Part shown: in pieces, positions 16,150-24,314 of the stretch | How the letters are laid out: every line of letters begins with the position of its first letter | Position numbering within the stretch: position 1 is the first letter of the stretch | Assembly: GCA_947087275.1 (NCBI GenBank) | Contig: CAMUBZ010000007.1 | Span: forward strand, 1-46,191 | Length of the DNA stretch: 46,191 bases | Reading direction: 5' to 3' | Source: an uncultured Candidatus Saccharibacteria bacterium | GTDB lineage: Bacteria > Patescibacteriota > Saccharimonadia > Saccharimonadales > Saccharimonadaceae | Notes under the pieces: model-generated | What the model saw: the letters and a program-made list of their open reading frames with translations, nothing else | Databases searched by the model: none | Told to the model about the DNA's origin: nothing | Program-made: the position numbers and the translations under genes

Positions 16150-17100
16150 GTGGAACGACCTCATATCTGACTTTTACCGTATAAAAGGTATAATGTCTAT
16201 TTTGTATGGGGTAAGCTCTATTCCCTCCGGGTGTAGAACTACTACTCACTCCTACTAAGATTCTATACGAACATCAGCCTGTAGCCTCTGCCACATCTGG
16301 GTCATGTTCATAGTATACCACGTGAACAGTTATTTGTGAAGTCTTTTATTATCCAAAGGAGAAAGGACGAGGTATGAGAACCCTCGCCCTTGTTGTTTTA
16401 CAACAGCCATAGGCTGTTTATTATCTCATATCCCCTACGGAGGTGCTACACAACGCCCGAAGGGCGCGTGGTCAATTGGGGGTGAAAAATAGGAAAGTGG
16501 GTTGCTAGAGTGTTCAGATACACCCGTAGAGCCCCCTTGTCCGTCTAGTTTGATGTATATGGAGTGGCTTACAGTCCACGGAATAGAGTGCGCTTGAGTA
16601 GTATCTGTCGCATGATTATCTGTTCACTGGTTATTTCTTTGTTGTCTATTGATTTTGCTATCCCTCTTCCGCCCGGCTTTATATCGCCCCGCCGTAGCTC
16701 CCACTAAGCGAAGGCGGGCGAATCTTTAGGAAGGAGTTGGGTTGCTATCTTGTAGTGGTTAAACATAGCTTAAGAAACGCGTTTTAAGGCTCTAAGACCA
16801 CCAGGCTCATGGAGTTTTAGACCTCCTAATTGTCGAGATGATACAACAATCGTCTTTGATGTTAGGGGTCTGTAGAACACGGTATTCTGGCGTTATATAA
16901 CGCCTAAAATGACGTTATTTGATGCCCTATGAGTGTAATTTTTGGGGTGGAAAAACATGAGAGTGGTTGGGTTAGTGCTACATGACGTCATATAGAGAAG
17001 AAAACATAATAAAGTATATACCCCTGTAAAAGACAGGTAGGTAGGCTTATTTAGGTATTGGTGTTTTATATTAAATCCTAGCACCGCCCGTAGAACTTAT
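16150..17100 (+). ncRNA. gene-free, hairpin-rich stretch; possible large structured RNA
   Basis: No ORF of useful size. A TATAAT box (about 16188) could start a transcript. Paired segments include ACAGCC/GGCTGT (16403-16417), GCCC/GGGC (about 16455), CGCCCCGCC/GGCGGGCG (16685-16720), AGACC-CCTAA/TTAGG-GGTCT (16819-16871) with ATTGT/ACAAT nested inside, and the perfect palindrome GGCGTTATATAACGCC (16889-16904). A direct repeat near GGGGTG-AAAAA occurs at 16479 and 16944. I cannot assign it to a known RNA family; decayed genes are the alternative. Confidence 0.35.
16374..16412 (+). CDS. possible 12-residue leader peptide
   Basis: ATG 16374 after AAAGGAGAAAGGACGAGG encodes MRTLALVVLQQP and stops. 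The hairpin ACAGCC/GGCTGT overlaps the stop codon, the layout of a translational attenuator, but no regulated gene follows directly. Confidence 0.3.
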   Translation: MRTLALVVLQQP

Positions 17101-17227
17101 TTTATTTTTTGATGATAGTATTCTTGGTGTTAATGCTAGTTAGACGACCGACTCTGACGGCAGCCTTTAGGCTTGCCGGCGAACCACCTATGGTGGTTGT
17201 TCTCCTTGATGAATTGGGCTGGTATGG

Positions 17228-17364
17228 TATAATATAAACAGTCTTACTTACTGTATTATATCTAATACATAAAGGTGCCCGATAAGAGGACGCCACATAA
17301 ATACCAGGACAGCTTTATGTCTAGGTATGATACAGGAAGTAAGACGCCTTGTGGCGTCCTTTTT
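17228..17364 (+). promoter_or_regulatory. promoter, small RNA or attenuator before the element operon
   Basis: TATAAT 17228-17233 starts a likely transcript that meets a strong terminator GACGCC-TTGT-GGCGTC plus CTTTTT (17343-17364). Upstream AGGACGCCACA (17287-17297) is an exact complement of TGTGGCGTCCT (17350-17360), so two pairings of the same 3' arm compete. Between them ACATAAA pairs with TTTATGT. The operon starts 38 nt later, so this could control read-through or be a free small RNA. Confidence 0.55.
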
Positions 17365-17401
17365 AGTTGGTTGCCACTCCTAACGCAAGAAAGGTTTTCA
17401 T

Positions 17402-17794
17402 ATGGAATTGAGTGGTGATGATGCTAGTCGCTGGGAACAAACAAGCGATAAACTCCAAGAGCTTGAAGAGCGGGTTGCTTCCTATAGGGAAGTGGCAAAA
17501 AGCGTGAATAGTGCTCTGTCGGAATTATTGGTAGATCTAGAGAAAACCAAAGAAACAATCTCCGAGCTTAGTAAGTTAACCTATAAGGAATCGCTGCGTC
17601 AAGTATCGGGAATGTTGAACGCTGATGAAAATTACACACCAACAGTTTCAATAGAGTCACAGTCTCAATATGAGATTCAAAAGAAACCTGCGAAAAAGCC
17701 CAAAGCTAAAGGCAAGAAACCTACTCACGTTGACGGTAAAGCACAACCTATAGTTCCGAGACAAACAAATCTTTTAGATACTGAGGATAAGTAG
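17402..17794 (+). CDS. coiled-coil protein of the integrated element
   Basis: 130 residues. Residues 1-65 form a heptad-like, charged coiled coil (KLQELEERVASYREVAKSV and LVDLEKTKETISELSKL). Residues 95-115 are a Lys/Pro/Ala tail (KKPAKKPKAKGKKP), and the end reads RQTNLLDTEDK. It is unrecognised. It is the first gene of an operon: its stop TAG is one base from the ATG of the helicase, so the products are probably translationally coupled and may act together at element DNA. A weak ribosome site (AAGAAAGG) precedes ATG 17402. Confidence 0.7.
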   Translation: MELSGDDASRWEQTSDKLQELEERVASYREVAKSVNSALSELLVDLEKTKETISELSKLTYKESLRQVSGMLNADENYTPTVSIESQSQYEIQKKPAKKPKAKGKKPTHVDGKAQPIVPRQTNLLDTEDK

Positions 17795-17795
17795 T

Positions 17796-19208
17796 ATGTC
17801 CGATAGCCTCATAGATACTTCCGCACTTAATGAAGAAAAAGTCCGTCTCTATAATAAAATGGAACACACCAATAATTGTATGTATATTACGGGTCGGGCT
17901 GGTTCTGGTAAGTCATATCTGCTAGACTTCTTCGTTAAAAATACTCATAAAAGCATAGCTGTTGTGGCTCCTACTGGAGTAGCTGCGCTTAATGTTGGTG
18001 GACAAACGATCCATTCATTCTTTGCGCTAGATATAGGTGTCCAGAATATTGCAGAAATTCGCAAGAAAGGGGTTTGGGGTAAGCTCAAGGAAATCCTAAG
18101 TAAAATAGATACTCTGATTATAGATGAAGCTTCTATGGTGCGAGTGGACATTATGGAGGCTATTAACGCTAAGCTTCAATGCGCTAATGACAGCAGAGAG
18201 CCGTTTGGGGGTAAGCAAGTAATCCTATTTGGCGATTTGTATCAACTACCACCTGTTGTAGAACCACAGGTCGATAGGTATTTTACTGCTGAATACGGCA
18301 ACGTATTCTTCTTTAATGCTCCGGTATTCGAACGATCGGCGCTAACGGTCTATGAACTCAAGACGGTCTTCCGTCAAAAAGACGCTGCCTTCGTAGGCAT
18401 CTTAAACGACATTAGAATTGGCACAGTGACCGACAATGAGCTAGAAGTCCTTAATAGTTGCTCTGGAAGTAGCCCCAAGAACCAACGGAATCACGCGATA
18501 GTGCTAACTCCACGCAATGAAACAGTGTCCCGCATTAACCAAGAGAAACTCGACCAGCTACGAGGACCAGAATACATTTATAAAGCGGAGATTACTGGAG
18601 ATTTCAAGCGCAGTTCTTATCCTACCGAGCCAGAGTTAAGACTTAAAGTTGGCGCTCAAGTAATGATGCTTAAGAACGATAGTGGTGACGCTCAGCACGG
18701 CGAAAATCAAGGGAGACGCTGGGTAAATGGCACTCTTGGTGTTATCTCCGATTTAGGGGAGAACTTTATCAAAGTAATGATTAACAAGGTAGAGCATAGT
18801 ATTGACCGTGCTACATGGGAAAAGAGTATTTACGAATATGACGCAGATAAGAAAAAACTAACCTCACGCCCGGTAGCTACTTTTACACAGTTCCCGGTGC
18901 GGCTTGCGTGGGCTTTAACTATTCATAAAGCGCAAGGACAAACCTATCAGGCAGTAGAAGTTAATCTTGAGGGTGGAGCTTTTGATGCGGGTCAAGCCTA
19001 TGTGGCTCTGTCTCGATGCGTTTCAATGGACGAGCTATACTTGACGTATCCGATTAGCCGTGATGACATCATAGTTAAGCAAGAAGTCGCTAATTTTATG
19101 GACAAACACAAAGACGATGGCTTCCGTGACGGAGTTGAAGTAAGTGATAAGGCTAGGCGTCGAGAAGAATTACTAGCAATGCTTAAAGCGTTAGATGAAG
19201 AGGACTAA
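17796..19208 (+). CDS. Pif1-like superfamily 1B DNA helicase
   Basis: 470 residues. ATP-dependent 5'-3' helicase of the Pif1/RecD2 type. Motif I GRAGSGKSYLL (about 32-42), motif Ia VVAPTGVAALNVGGQTIHSFF typical of Pif1, motif II LIIDEASMVR, motif III LFGDLYQLPPV, motif IV-like VFRQKD, and the C-terminal TIHKAQGQT and YVALSRC of motifs V/VI are all present, so it should be active. It probably helps element replication or excision. Its stop TAA is directly followed by the GTG of the next gene. Confidence 0.92.
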   Translation: MSDSLIDTSALNEEKVRLYNKMEHTNNCMYITGRAGSGKSYLLDFFVKNTHKSIAVVAPTGVAALNVGGQTIHSFFALDIGVQNIAEIRKKGVWGKLKEILSKIDTLIIDEASMVRVDIMEAINAKLQCANDSREPFGGKQVILFGDLYQLPPVVEPQVDRYFTAEYGNVFFFNAPVFERSALTVYELKTVFRQKDAAFVGILNDIRIGTVTDNELEVLNSCSGSSPKNQRNHAIVLTPRNETVSRINQEKLDQLRGPEYIYKAEITGDFKRSSYPTEPELRLKVGAQVMMLKNDSGDAQHGENQGRRWVNGTLGVISDLGENFIKVMINKVEHSIDRATWEKSIYEYDADKKKLTSRPVATFTQFPVRLAWALTIHKAQGQTYQAVEVNLEGGAFDAGQAYVALSRCVSMDELYLTYPISRDDIIVKQEVANFMDKHKDDGFRDGVEVSDKARRREELLAMLKALDEED

Positions 19209-20048
19209 GTGGAACTTATAGGCTGGCTTTCATTATCTGGCTGGATGCTTGGCGAAATCGGCATATGTCTATGGGTTCTAGTGGTTTTTAGAACTACAGA
19301 CGACGAGAAGTTGAGATTGAGAATTATTAGGCAACTACCTCTTTCTATCTGCGTCGGTGTTGCCTTAGGATTCTTTATGTGGTCAATTCAGAACAATACT
19401 AATGATGAATCTATTTCAAACTGGCAAGCCCTAGATATTAATGCGCAACTTATCTTATGCGTGCTAATTTGTGCGCCAATTTGTTGTTTATTGCTTATAA
19501 AACTCATTAAAGTCATAGCTTACCTCGGGACGTATTTATTGCGTAAGCTCCAGACCTCTAGAAAAAACAACACTTATCAACGTTCCGGGAAACCACGGCA
19601 TATGCCGAACGCTCCAAAGTTTAACGCATTATTTGACTTAATGGAGGACCCGTCGCTCAATGATAGTGATAGTGTAGAAGAATGGGCAAAGCTTGCCCGG
19701 AAACGTGGCATTGCGTCTAAGCATCCAATAAAATCACCCAGAAGAAGCCGGAAGAATACCACCACCCCTAAACCAGCTAGCAAGAGTTTAAGCACCCCAA
19801 TACGAAGTACTACAGGCATAAAGAACCTATCGCCAGATGCCAAGAAAATGCTCAGGAGTGAAATCATGCGCCAGCTTAAGGCTCTAAATATCAAAGATAA
19901 TCGCCAACCTCGCCAAGGCATTCAGACATTGCTTCCGTCTATCGATAACAGCCAGAATAACGATACCCTGCCGATCCAACCAATGACGCCAAAGCAACGC
20001 CTTAAGGCAGAATTAGAGCATGAGCTAGCTGGCTTAGACAACAAGTAA
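19209..20048 (+). CDS. membrane protein of the integrated element
   Basis: 279 residues starting at GTG immediately after the helicase stop. Three hydrophobic segments (about 5-27, 43-60 and 80-112) are followed by a long basic, disordered cytoplasmic part with PRRSRRKNTTTPKPASKS, and two similar short helices, LRSEIMRQLKAL and LKAELEHELAGL. I do not recognise a family. The layout, a membrane anchor with a basic tail, would suit tethering element DNA or the helicase to the membrane; this is inference. A weak hairpin (20052-20070) follows. Confidence 0.65.
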   Translation: MELIGWLSLSGWMLGEIGICLWVLVVFRTTDDEKLRLRIIRQLPLSICVGVALGFFMWSIQNNTNDESISNWQALDINAQLILCVLICAPICCLLLIKLIKVIAYLGTYLLRKLQTSRKNNTYQRSGKPRHMPNAPKFNALFDLMEDPSLNDSDSVEEWAKLARKRGIASKHPIKSPRRSRKNTTTPKPASKSLSTPIRSTTGIKNLSPDAKKMLRSEIMRQLKALNIKDNRQPRQGIQTLLPSIDNSQNNDTLPIQPMTPKQRLKAELEHELAGLDNK

Positions 20049-20051
20049 TTT

Positions 20052-20070
20052 CACCGACCTTGTGTCGGTG
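20052..20070 (+). terminator. hairpin after the element operon
   Basis: CACCGAC/GTCGGTG, without a T run. The stretch 20071-20339 holds no gene that I can see. Confidence 0.45.
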
Positions 20071-20379
20071 GCGTCGCAGACACTAGTCATAATAAAGCTT
20101 TTGTGCTAATATAGAGTTAAGAACTTTATAAAAATAGAAATGTAGCTCGAAAGAGGTCAGGGGCACTTAGGGAGAGTGAATCGACAGGCAGAAAAATGTT
20201 TCACGCTTGTATTCCTAAGTTGAGCCAATAAGCCCTGTAAGGAGAAAGTTGCTCAGGCTAAGTAAACGACTCCATATATCACTACGATAAGTAACTGACG
20301 CCGATGTATTCGTGTTATTGCGGCTGAGGGCAAGTATATATGAACACCTACACTGTAATACCCTTTGAAAGGAGGGTTT

Positions 20380-20406
20380 ATGGTGTTTGGTGTTTTTTGT
20401 TCTTGA
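20380..20406 (+). CDS. possible 8-residue leader peptide
   Basis: A very strong AAAGGAGGG precedes ATG 20380, which encodes only MVFGVFCS. GGTGTTT pairs with AAACACC (about 20382-20412) across the mini-ORF. The next gene lies 27 nt on. It looks like a translational attenuator or a reinitiation device. Confidence 0.35.
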   Translation: MVFGVFCS

Positions 20407-20432
20407 AACACCTAGCACGCCCTACAATACAA

Positions 20433-20630
20433 ATGGAGGAAACATATACAAACATTTTCGGAGACAAGCCTGTCATCTCCGTCAAAGAGGCTAGAAAATT
20501 ACTAGGCAAAGAACTGTCAGAGCAGTTAAGCGATGCTGGCCTTATGGAAGTAGTTAGCCTAATGTCACACCTAACTATAACGCTACTTGAGCATAATTCA
20601 GTTCCACAAAATGTTATGGTTGAGGTATAA
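20433..20630 (+). CDS. small helical protein next to the recombinase
   Basis: 65 residues from ATG 20433: acidic start, then ISVKEARKLLGKELSEQLSDAGLMEVVSLMSHLTITLLE, two helices reminiscent of small proteins found beside recombinases in such elements (recalled, not checked). In-frame ATG 20340 would add 31 residues but crosses the strong mini-ORF start at 20380. The stop lies just before the recombinase ATG and overlaps its -10 box. It may assist recombination direction, as small excision factors do; this is inference from position only. Confidence 0.55.
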   Translation: MEETYTNIFGDKPVISVKEARKLLGKELSEQLSDAGLMEVVSLMSHLTITLLEHNSVPQNVMVEV

Positions 20631-20631
20631 T
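20626..20631 (+). promoter_or_regulatory. -10 box for leaderless recombinase
   Basis: TATAAT, 6 nt before ATG 20638. Confidence 0.65.
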
Positions 20632-20637
20632 AATAGT

Positions 20638-22224
20638 ATGGAAGAGGTAACGAAGAAAGCATTCGGCTACATTAGGGTTTCGACGGAAGAACAAGCAGGT
20701 AATGCTTCACCAAAAACACAGCATGACGCTATACAAGCATACGCCAACAAGAATAACGTGGAGATTGTCGGATGGTTTGAAGATCTGGGCGTATCAGCAA
20801 AAACCGCCCATCGTCCTGGTCTTCAGAAGCTTATCAAAACAGCTAAGGAACATAGAGGAGAAATCGACCAGCTCATTGTCTATAATGTCAGCCGAATCTC
20901 CCGCAACGTAAAATCCTATATGTCCGATATCGGAAAAGAACTTTCCGCTTACGGTATAGTCTTACGCTCCACTATGGAGAACATTGATGAAACCCCTACT
21001 GGCAAGCTAATGCTTAATATAGCTCTTGCTATCCACCAATTTGATAATGACGTTAAGGGGCAAACCGTTAAAGACAATATGTCAGCCCTAGCACACGATG
21101 GCTGGTGGATGACGCAGGCGCCACTCGGGCTTAAACTTAAGAAATGCCTTACTGGTGAACGCGATAAAAACGGTAAGCAAAGATACCACAATACGCTAGT
21201 TCCTGATGATAGTGATGACCTAGCAAGCAAGATTCAACAACTGCTCGTGCGCTTCTCGGAGGGAGATATGAGTCAGACAGACCTAGTTAATCTAGCTGAT
21301 AAACTTGGCGTTAAAAGCAAAAACGGCAAGAAACTGGAGGTCAAAGCTATAGGTAGGCTCCTTGAAAAACCAGTTTATGCCGGTTATAACGACTCCGAGA
21401 AACTACTTAATGGCAAGATGAACAAAATCAGACTATTTGACGGGCTGATACCACTTGAGATTTACGAAAAGAACCAGCGCATTCTAAAAGGTAGTAAGCA
21501 AGAATACACTCAACACGAAGACGCTCTCTACCCTCTACTACATACGCTTAAATGTGGTTGCTGCGGGAAAGATTTATTGGCCAGTGCTCCTAGAGGGGGC
21601 TCTGGTAAACCATCGCCACGATATCATTGTAGAGATAGTAGACATGGCTCAGTTAACATCCTGGAGGCGCATAACGTCTTTAACAACTTTCTACAGCAAA
21701 TTACACCAGAAGATAGCACGATTAAACTATTTAAGGAGATAGTGCGTAGGACGGCTGCCCTGAAACTTGGTAAAATTAACCAAGAAATCTCCACACTAGA
21801 AAATCAAAAGAATGCTCTAAGCGATAGGAGGCTTAAAGCAATTAATGCCTTTCTGGACGGGGCAATTTGCCAAGAAGAGAAAGACGCCGTGTGTGATAGT
21901 ATTGATAAAGACAAAAACATAGTTGAACTAGAGAGAGAACGCCTTAGCAAAATACAGAAGCTTAATGAAGCAACCATTGATTACGTATGTAACTTTATAA
22001 CTATGCCGGCAAAACTATGGCGTGACTCTAATTTGGAGGCTAAACAAGCCTTTCAGAAGATGCTGTTTCCAAACGGTTTACATATCAATATCAAGACCAG
22101 AATCTGTGGAACGGAAGACCTAAGTCCTCTCTTCTCTGTTATAACCACCAAAAAAGCGTCCGAAGACGCATCTGATTCCCATATGGTGACCTCTGCGGGA
22201 ATCGAACCCGCGTTGCCGGGATGA
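20638..22224 (+). CDS. large serine recombinase (integrase)
   Basis: 528 residues. N-terminal resolvase domain with the catalytic Ser in GYIRVSTEEQ and conserved ISRNVKSY-like Arg residues; recombinase domain (about 160-290); zinc ribbon LKCGCCGKDL ... YHCRDS (about 303-335); then a coiled coil (about 375-450). This is the integrase of the element, cutting DNA through a phosphoserine link. The last residues (MVTSAGIEPALPG) are read from tRNA-Glu, because the stop lies inside the tRNA gene; integration therefore made or kept a fused end. ATG 20638 follows TATAAT by 6 nt; the frame from 20587 overlaps the upstream gene. Confidence 0.93.
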   Translation: MEEVTKKAFGYIRVSTEEQAGNASPKTQHDAIQAYANKNNVEIVGWFEDLGVSAKTAHRPGLQKLIKTAKEHRGEIDQLIVYNVSRISRNVKSYMSDIGKELSAYGIVLRSTMENIDETPTGKLMLNIALAIHQFDNDVKGQTVKDNMSALAHDGWWMTQAPLGLKLKKCLTGERDKNGKQRYHNTLVPDDSDDLASKIQQLLVRFSEGDMSQTDLVNLADKLGVKSKNGKKLEVKAIGRLLEKPVYAGYNDSEKLLNGKMNKIRLFDGLIPLEIYEKNQRILKGSKQEYTQHEDALYPLLHTLKCGCCGKDLLASAPRGGSGKPSPRYHCRDSRHGSVNILEAHNVFNNFLQQITPEDSTIKLFKEIVRRTAALKLGKINQEISTLENQKNALSDRRLKAINAFLDGAICQEEKDAVCDSIDKDKNIVELERERLSKIQKLNEATIDYVCNFITMPAKLWRDSNLEAKQAFQKMLFPNGLHINIKTRICGTEDLSPLFSVITTKKASEDASDSHMVTSAGIEPALPG

Positions 22225-22258
22225 AAACCCGATGTACTAACCGTTATACTAAGAGGCC
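22184..22258 (-). tRNA. tRNA-Glu (TTC)
   Basis: Acceptor GGCCTCT/AGAGGTC, anticodon loop TTTTCAT (anticodon TTC) on a TCGGG/CCCGG stem, T arm GCGGG-TTCGATT-CCCGC, encoded CCA. Its 3' end is the right attachment site of the element. Confidence 0.95.
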
Positions 22259-22299
22259 TTAATTCTATTGTAACAAAAGTCTTGATTTTAGTCAACTAA

Positions 22300-22785
22300 T
22301 TACTTTTGCGCAAAATCACCCTCTTCGCATCGCCAAATGTAGTCAACGGTATAGTCGCGCGGCCCATACGGTTCTACTGGGTAAAACTTCACACCTGTTG
22401 CATTCGTGTCGCACTCCAAGCGATCAAAATACTTGGCCGATTTTGCAAATTCGTCATCATTATAGTGTAATAACTGTCGCAGATATGTTGTAGGAACGCC
22501 TACTTCATAATATACTTGCAAAACCGCTTTTGGATCATTGTCCAAATTTCCTAATAACCGCGGATACAGGTACTCGGTGTAGTAAGCGTCGGCGATTTTT
22601 TCGAGTTCTATTTCGGCCTTCTCTTGTGGAGTTTTGAAAAATCCCGTGCAGAGCGCCGCAATAATCAACAAAGTTGAGCAAATCACAATCCCAATCAAAG
22701 TCCATTCTGGCCAGCCCAAAACGTGCTTCGCTTTTGATTTATGCTGTGATTTTGTTGCAACTTTTTTGGTTGATTTCTTGCCCAT
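22300..22785 (-). CDS. small single-pass membrane protein
   Basis: 161 residues. Lys-rich cytoplasmic start (MGKKSTKKVATKSQHKSKAK), one membrane helix (about 29-50), then a mostly helical outside domain: TPQEKAEIELEKIADAYYTEYLYPRLLG, a Tyr-rich middle, and two cysteines (near 125 and 152) that could pair outside the cell. I recall no named family. A TAAAAT box (22792-22797 on the minus strand) is 6 nt before the ATG, so it is leaderless, and it is divergent from pyk. Confidence 0.8.
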   Translation of the reverse strand: MGKKSTKKVATKSQHKSKAKHVLGWPEWTLIGIVICSTLLIIAALCTGFFKTPQEKAEIELEKIADAYYTEYLYPRLLGNLDNDPKAVLQVYYEVGVPTTYLRQLLHYNDDEFAKSAKYFDRLECDTNATGVKFYPVEPYGPRDYTVDYIWRCEEGDFAQK

Positions 22786-22791
22786 GGCCCA

Positions 22792-22797
22792 ATTTTA
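22792..22797 (-). promoter_or_regulatory. -10 box for the small membrane protein
   Basis: TAAAAT on the minus strand, 6 nt before the ATG. Confidence 0.55.
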
Positions 22798-22849
22798 CCA
22801 TAAACGTTATAAAAAAGGAAGACGGCTAGGCGCTTCTCTGTATTTATGG

Positions 22850-22855
22850 TAAAAT
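22850..22855 (+). promoter_or_regulatory. -10 box for pyk
   Basis: TAAAAT, 8 nt before ATG 22864, no ribosome site. Confidence 0.6.
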
Positions 22856-22863
22856 AGTCACAT

Positions 22864-24294
22864 ATGAGTAAACTATTTAAACGCACAAAAATCTTGGCGA
22901 CGATTGGCCCGGCCGTCGATAGCGCCGAAAAAATCGAAGAAATTATCATGGCTGGCGTCAACGGTTGCCGCCTCAACTTTTCGCACGGTACTTACGAAAA
23001 AATGGACGAATTTATTGGTTGGATTCGCCAGGCCGCCGAGAAAAAGGGTCGCGCCATCACGATTCTACAGGACTTGCAGGGGCCCAAGATTCGCCTTGGT
23101 CAGATTCAGAACAATCACCACGATATCAACGAGGGCGACGAGATCATTCTTGATTATGCTGTCAAAGAACACGATGGTAGTCTGACTTTCCCAATTCAGT
23201 ACAACTTGGCCGAAAAGGTCAAAGTTGGCGAACCAATTTACATTTTTGATGGCAAAATTCGCACCCATGTCACAGAAATTCTTTCTGATACCGCAATCAA
23301 ATTGGTTGCCGAAAATTCCGGTTTTATCATGAGCAACAAGGGTCTCAACCTGCCCGACACCGACTTTGGTGGTGATATTTTGACACCCAAGGACTTAGCA
23401 GACATTGAGTGGGGAATTAGCCGCGATTTCGATTATGTTGCGCTTTCATTTGTACAATGCGCTGAAGATATTGAACAGTTGCGTGAGTTGTTGCGCTCCA
23501 AGGGCTCCAGCGCCAAAATTATCGCCAAAATCGAGACCAAAAAGGCCGTCGAGGATGACGCTCATCTCGAGAAGATTGTCGAGGCCAGTGATGCTATTAT
23601 GGTGGCTCGTGGCGATATGGCTTACGAAGCCGGCGCCGAAATTGTCCCGATTGTTCAGCGCAAATTGGTGAATTTCTGCCGCAAACATGCCAAAATCTGC
23701 ATCGTTGCTACCCAAACCATGGGTTCGATGGTCGACAGCCCAATCCCAACGCGCGCCGAGGTCAGCGACGTTGCTAACGCTGTGATTCAAGGGGCCGACG
23801 TAGTGATGCTTTCCGACGAGACCACCAATGGCAAATACCCACTAGAGACCGTCAAAGAACTCAAGAAAATCATCCTTTATACCCAGAACAATTCCGTAGT
23901 TGCGCCAATTCCAGAAGACCCACAGGGCGATAACCCTAACTATGACGCTCTTTCGGAAGCGGCGGCAAATCTTGCTGAACGCCTTGAGGCGGATGCAATT
24001 ATTTGCCAAACTGCCTCAGGTGCCACGGCACGCGCCATGGCTTCACAGCGGCCTAATTTGCCTATTATCACCGTCACTGGCGATCAACGCGTTGCTAATC
24101 AGCTGGCCTTGGCTTATGCCAACTCGGCCTTTGTTCGCCCTTATTCTGTCAACTGTGGTATCGATCTTGCTCGCGAGCTCAAGGCATCGGGCTATCTGCA
24201 ACTTTCAGAAGGGCACGACCGCTTGCGCGTGGTCGTGGTGTCCGGCGACCGGGATGTCGCCGGAACCGACACCATCAAATTGCGTGAGATCTAG
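22864..24294 (+). CDS. pyk: pyruvate kinase
   Basis: 476 residues, usual length. Converts phosphoenolpyruvate and ADP to pyruvate and ATP. Start TKILATIGPAVDS, then CRLNFSHGTYE, LQDLQGPKIRLG (active-site region), KIETKKAVED with the catalytic Lys, VARGDMAYE, ATQTMGSM and PTRAEVSDVANAV (K+/Mg2+ and substrate loops). The C-terminal allosteric domain is present but ends early. It starts a glycolytic pair with pgk 20 nt downstream, which has its own AAGGAGG; co-transcription is likely. Confidence 0.97.
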   Translation: MSKLFKRTKILATIGPAVDSAEKIEEIIMAGVNGCRLNFSHGTYEKMDEFIGWIRQAAEKKGRAITILQDLQGPKIRLGQIQNNHHDINEGDEIILDYAVKEHDGSLTFPIQYNLAEKVKVGEPIYIFDGKIRTHVTEILSDTAIKLVAENSGFIMSNKGLNLPDTDFGGDILTPKDLADIEWGISRDFDYVALSFVQCAEDIEQLRELLRSKGSSAKIIAKIETKKAVEDDAHLEKIVEASDAIMVARGDMAYEAGAEIVPIVQRKLVNFCRKHAKICIVATQTMGSMVDSPIPTRAEVSDVANAVIQGADVVMLSDETTNGKYPLETVKELKKIILYTQNNSVVAPIPEDPQGDNPNYDALSEAAANLAERLEADAIICQTASGATARAMASQRPNLPIITVTGDQRVANQLALAYANSAFVRPYSVNCGIDLARELKASGYLQLSEGHDRLRVVVVSGDRDVAGTDTIKLREI

Positions 24295-24314
24295 CATATA
24301 TTATAAGGAGGTAA

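Larger units (their letters stand above)
16127..22191. mobile_element. integrated element with serine recombinase, inserted at tRNA-Glu
   Basis: The right end is the 3' end of tRNA-Glu, and the recombinase frame runs into it. The left end repeats ATGGTGACC (16127-16135) and then GAATCGAA (16142-16149), as at the tRNA 3' end (22183-22191 and 22199-22206). Inside are a gene-poor left 1.2 kb, a coiled-coil protein, a Pif1-like helicase, a membrane protein, a small conserved-looking protein and the recombinase. Coat, portal and conjugation genes are absent, so it is a small integrative element or satellite. Exact ends are inferred. Confidence 0.65.

Noticed and set aside
16500-16600. Group I intron core (GTTCAGA-like stretch near 16513)
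   Set aside because: Only a partial match to one core segment; I could not find the partner core segments or flanking exons.
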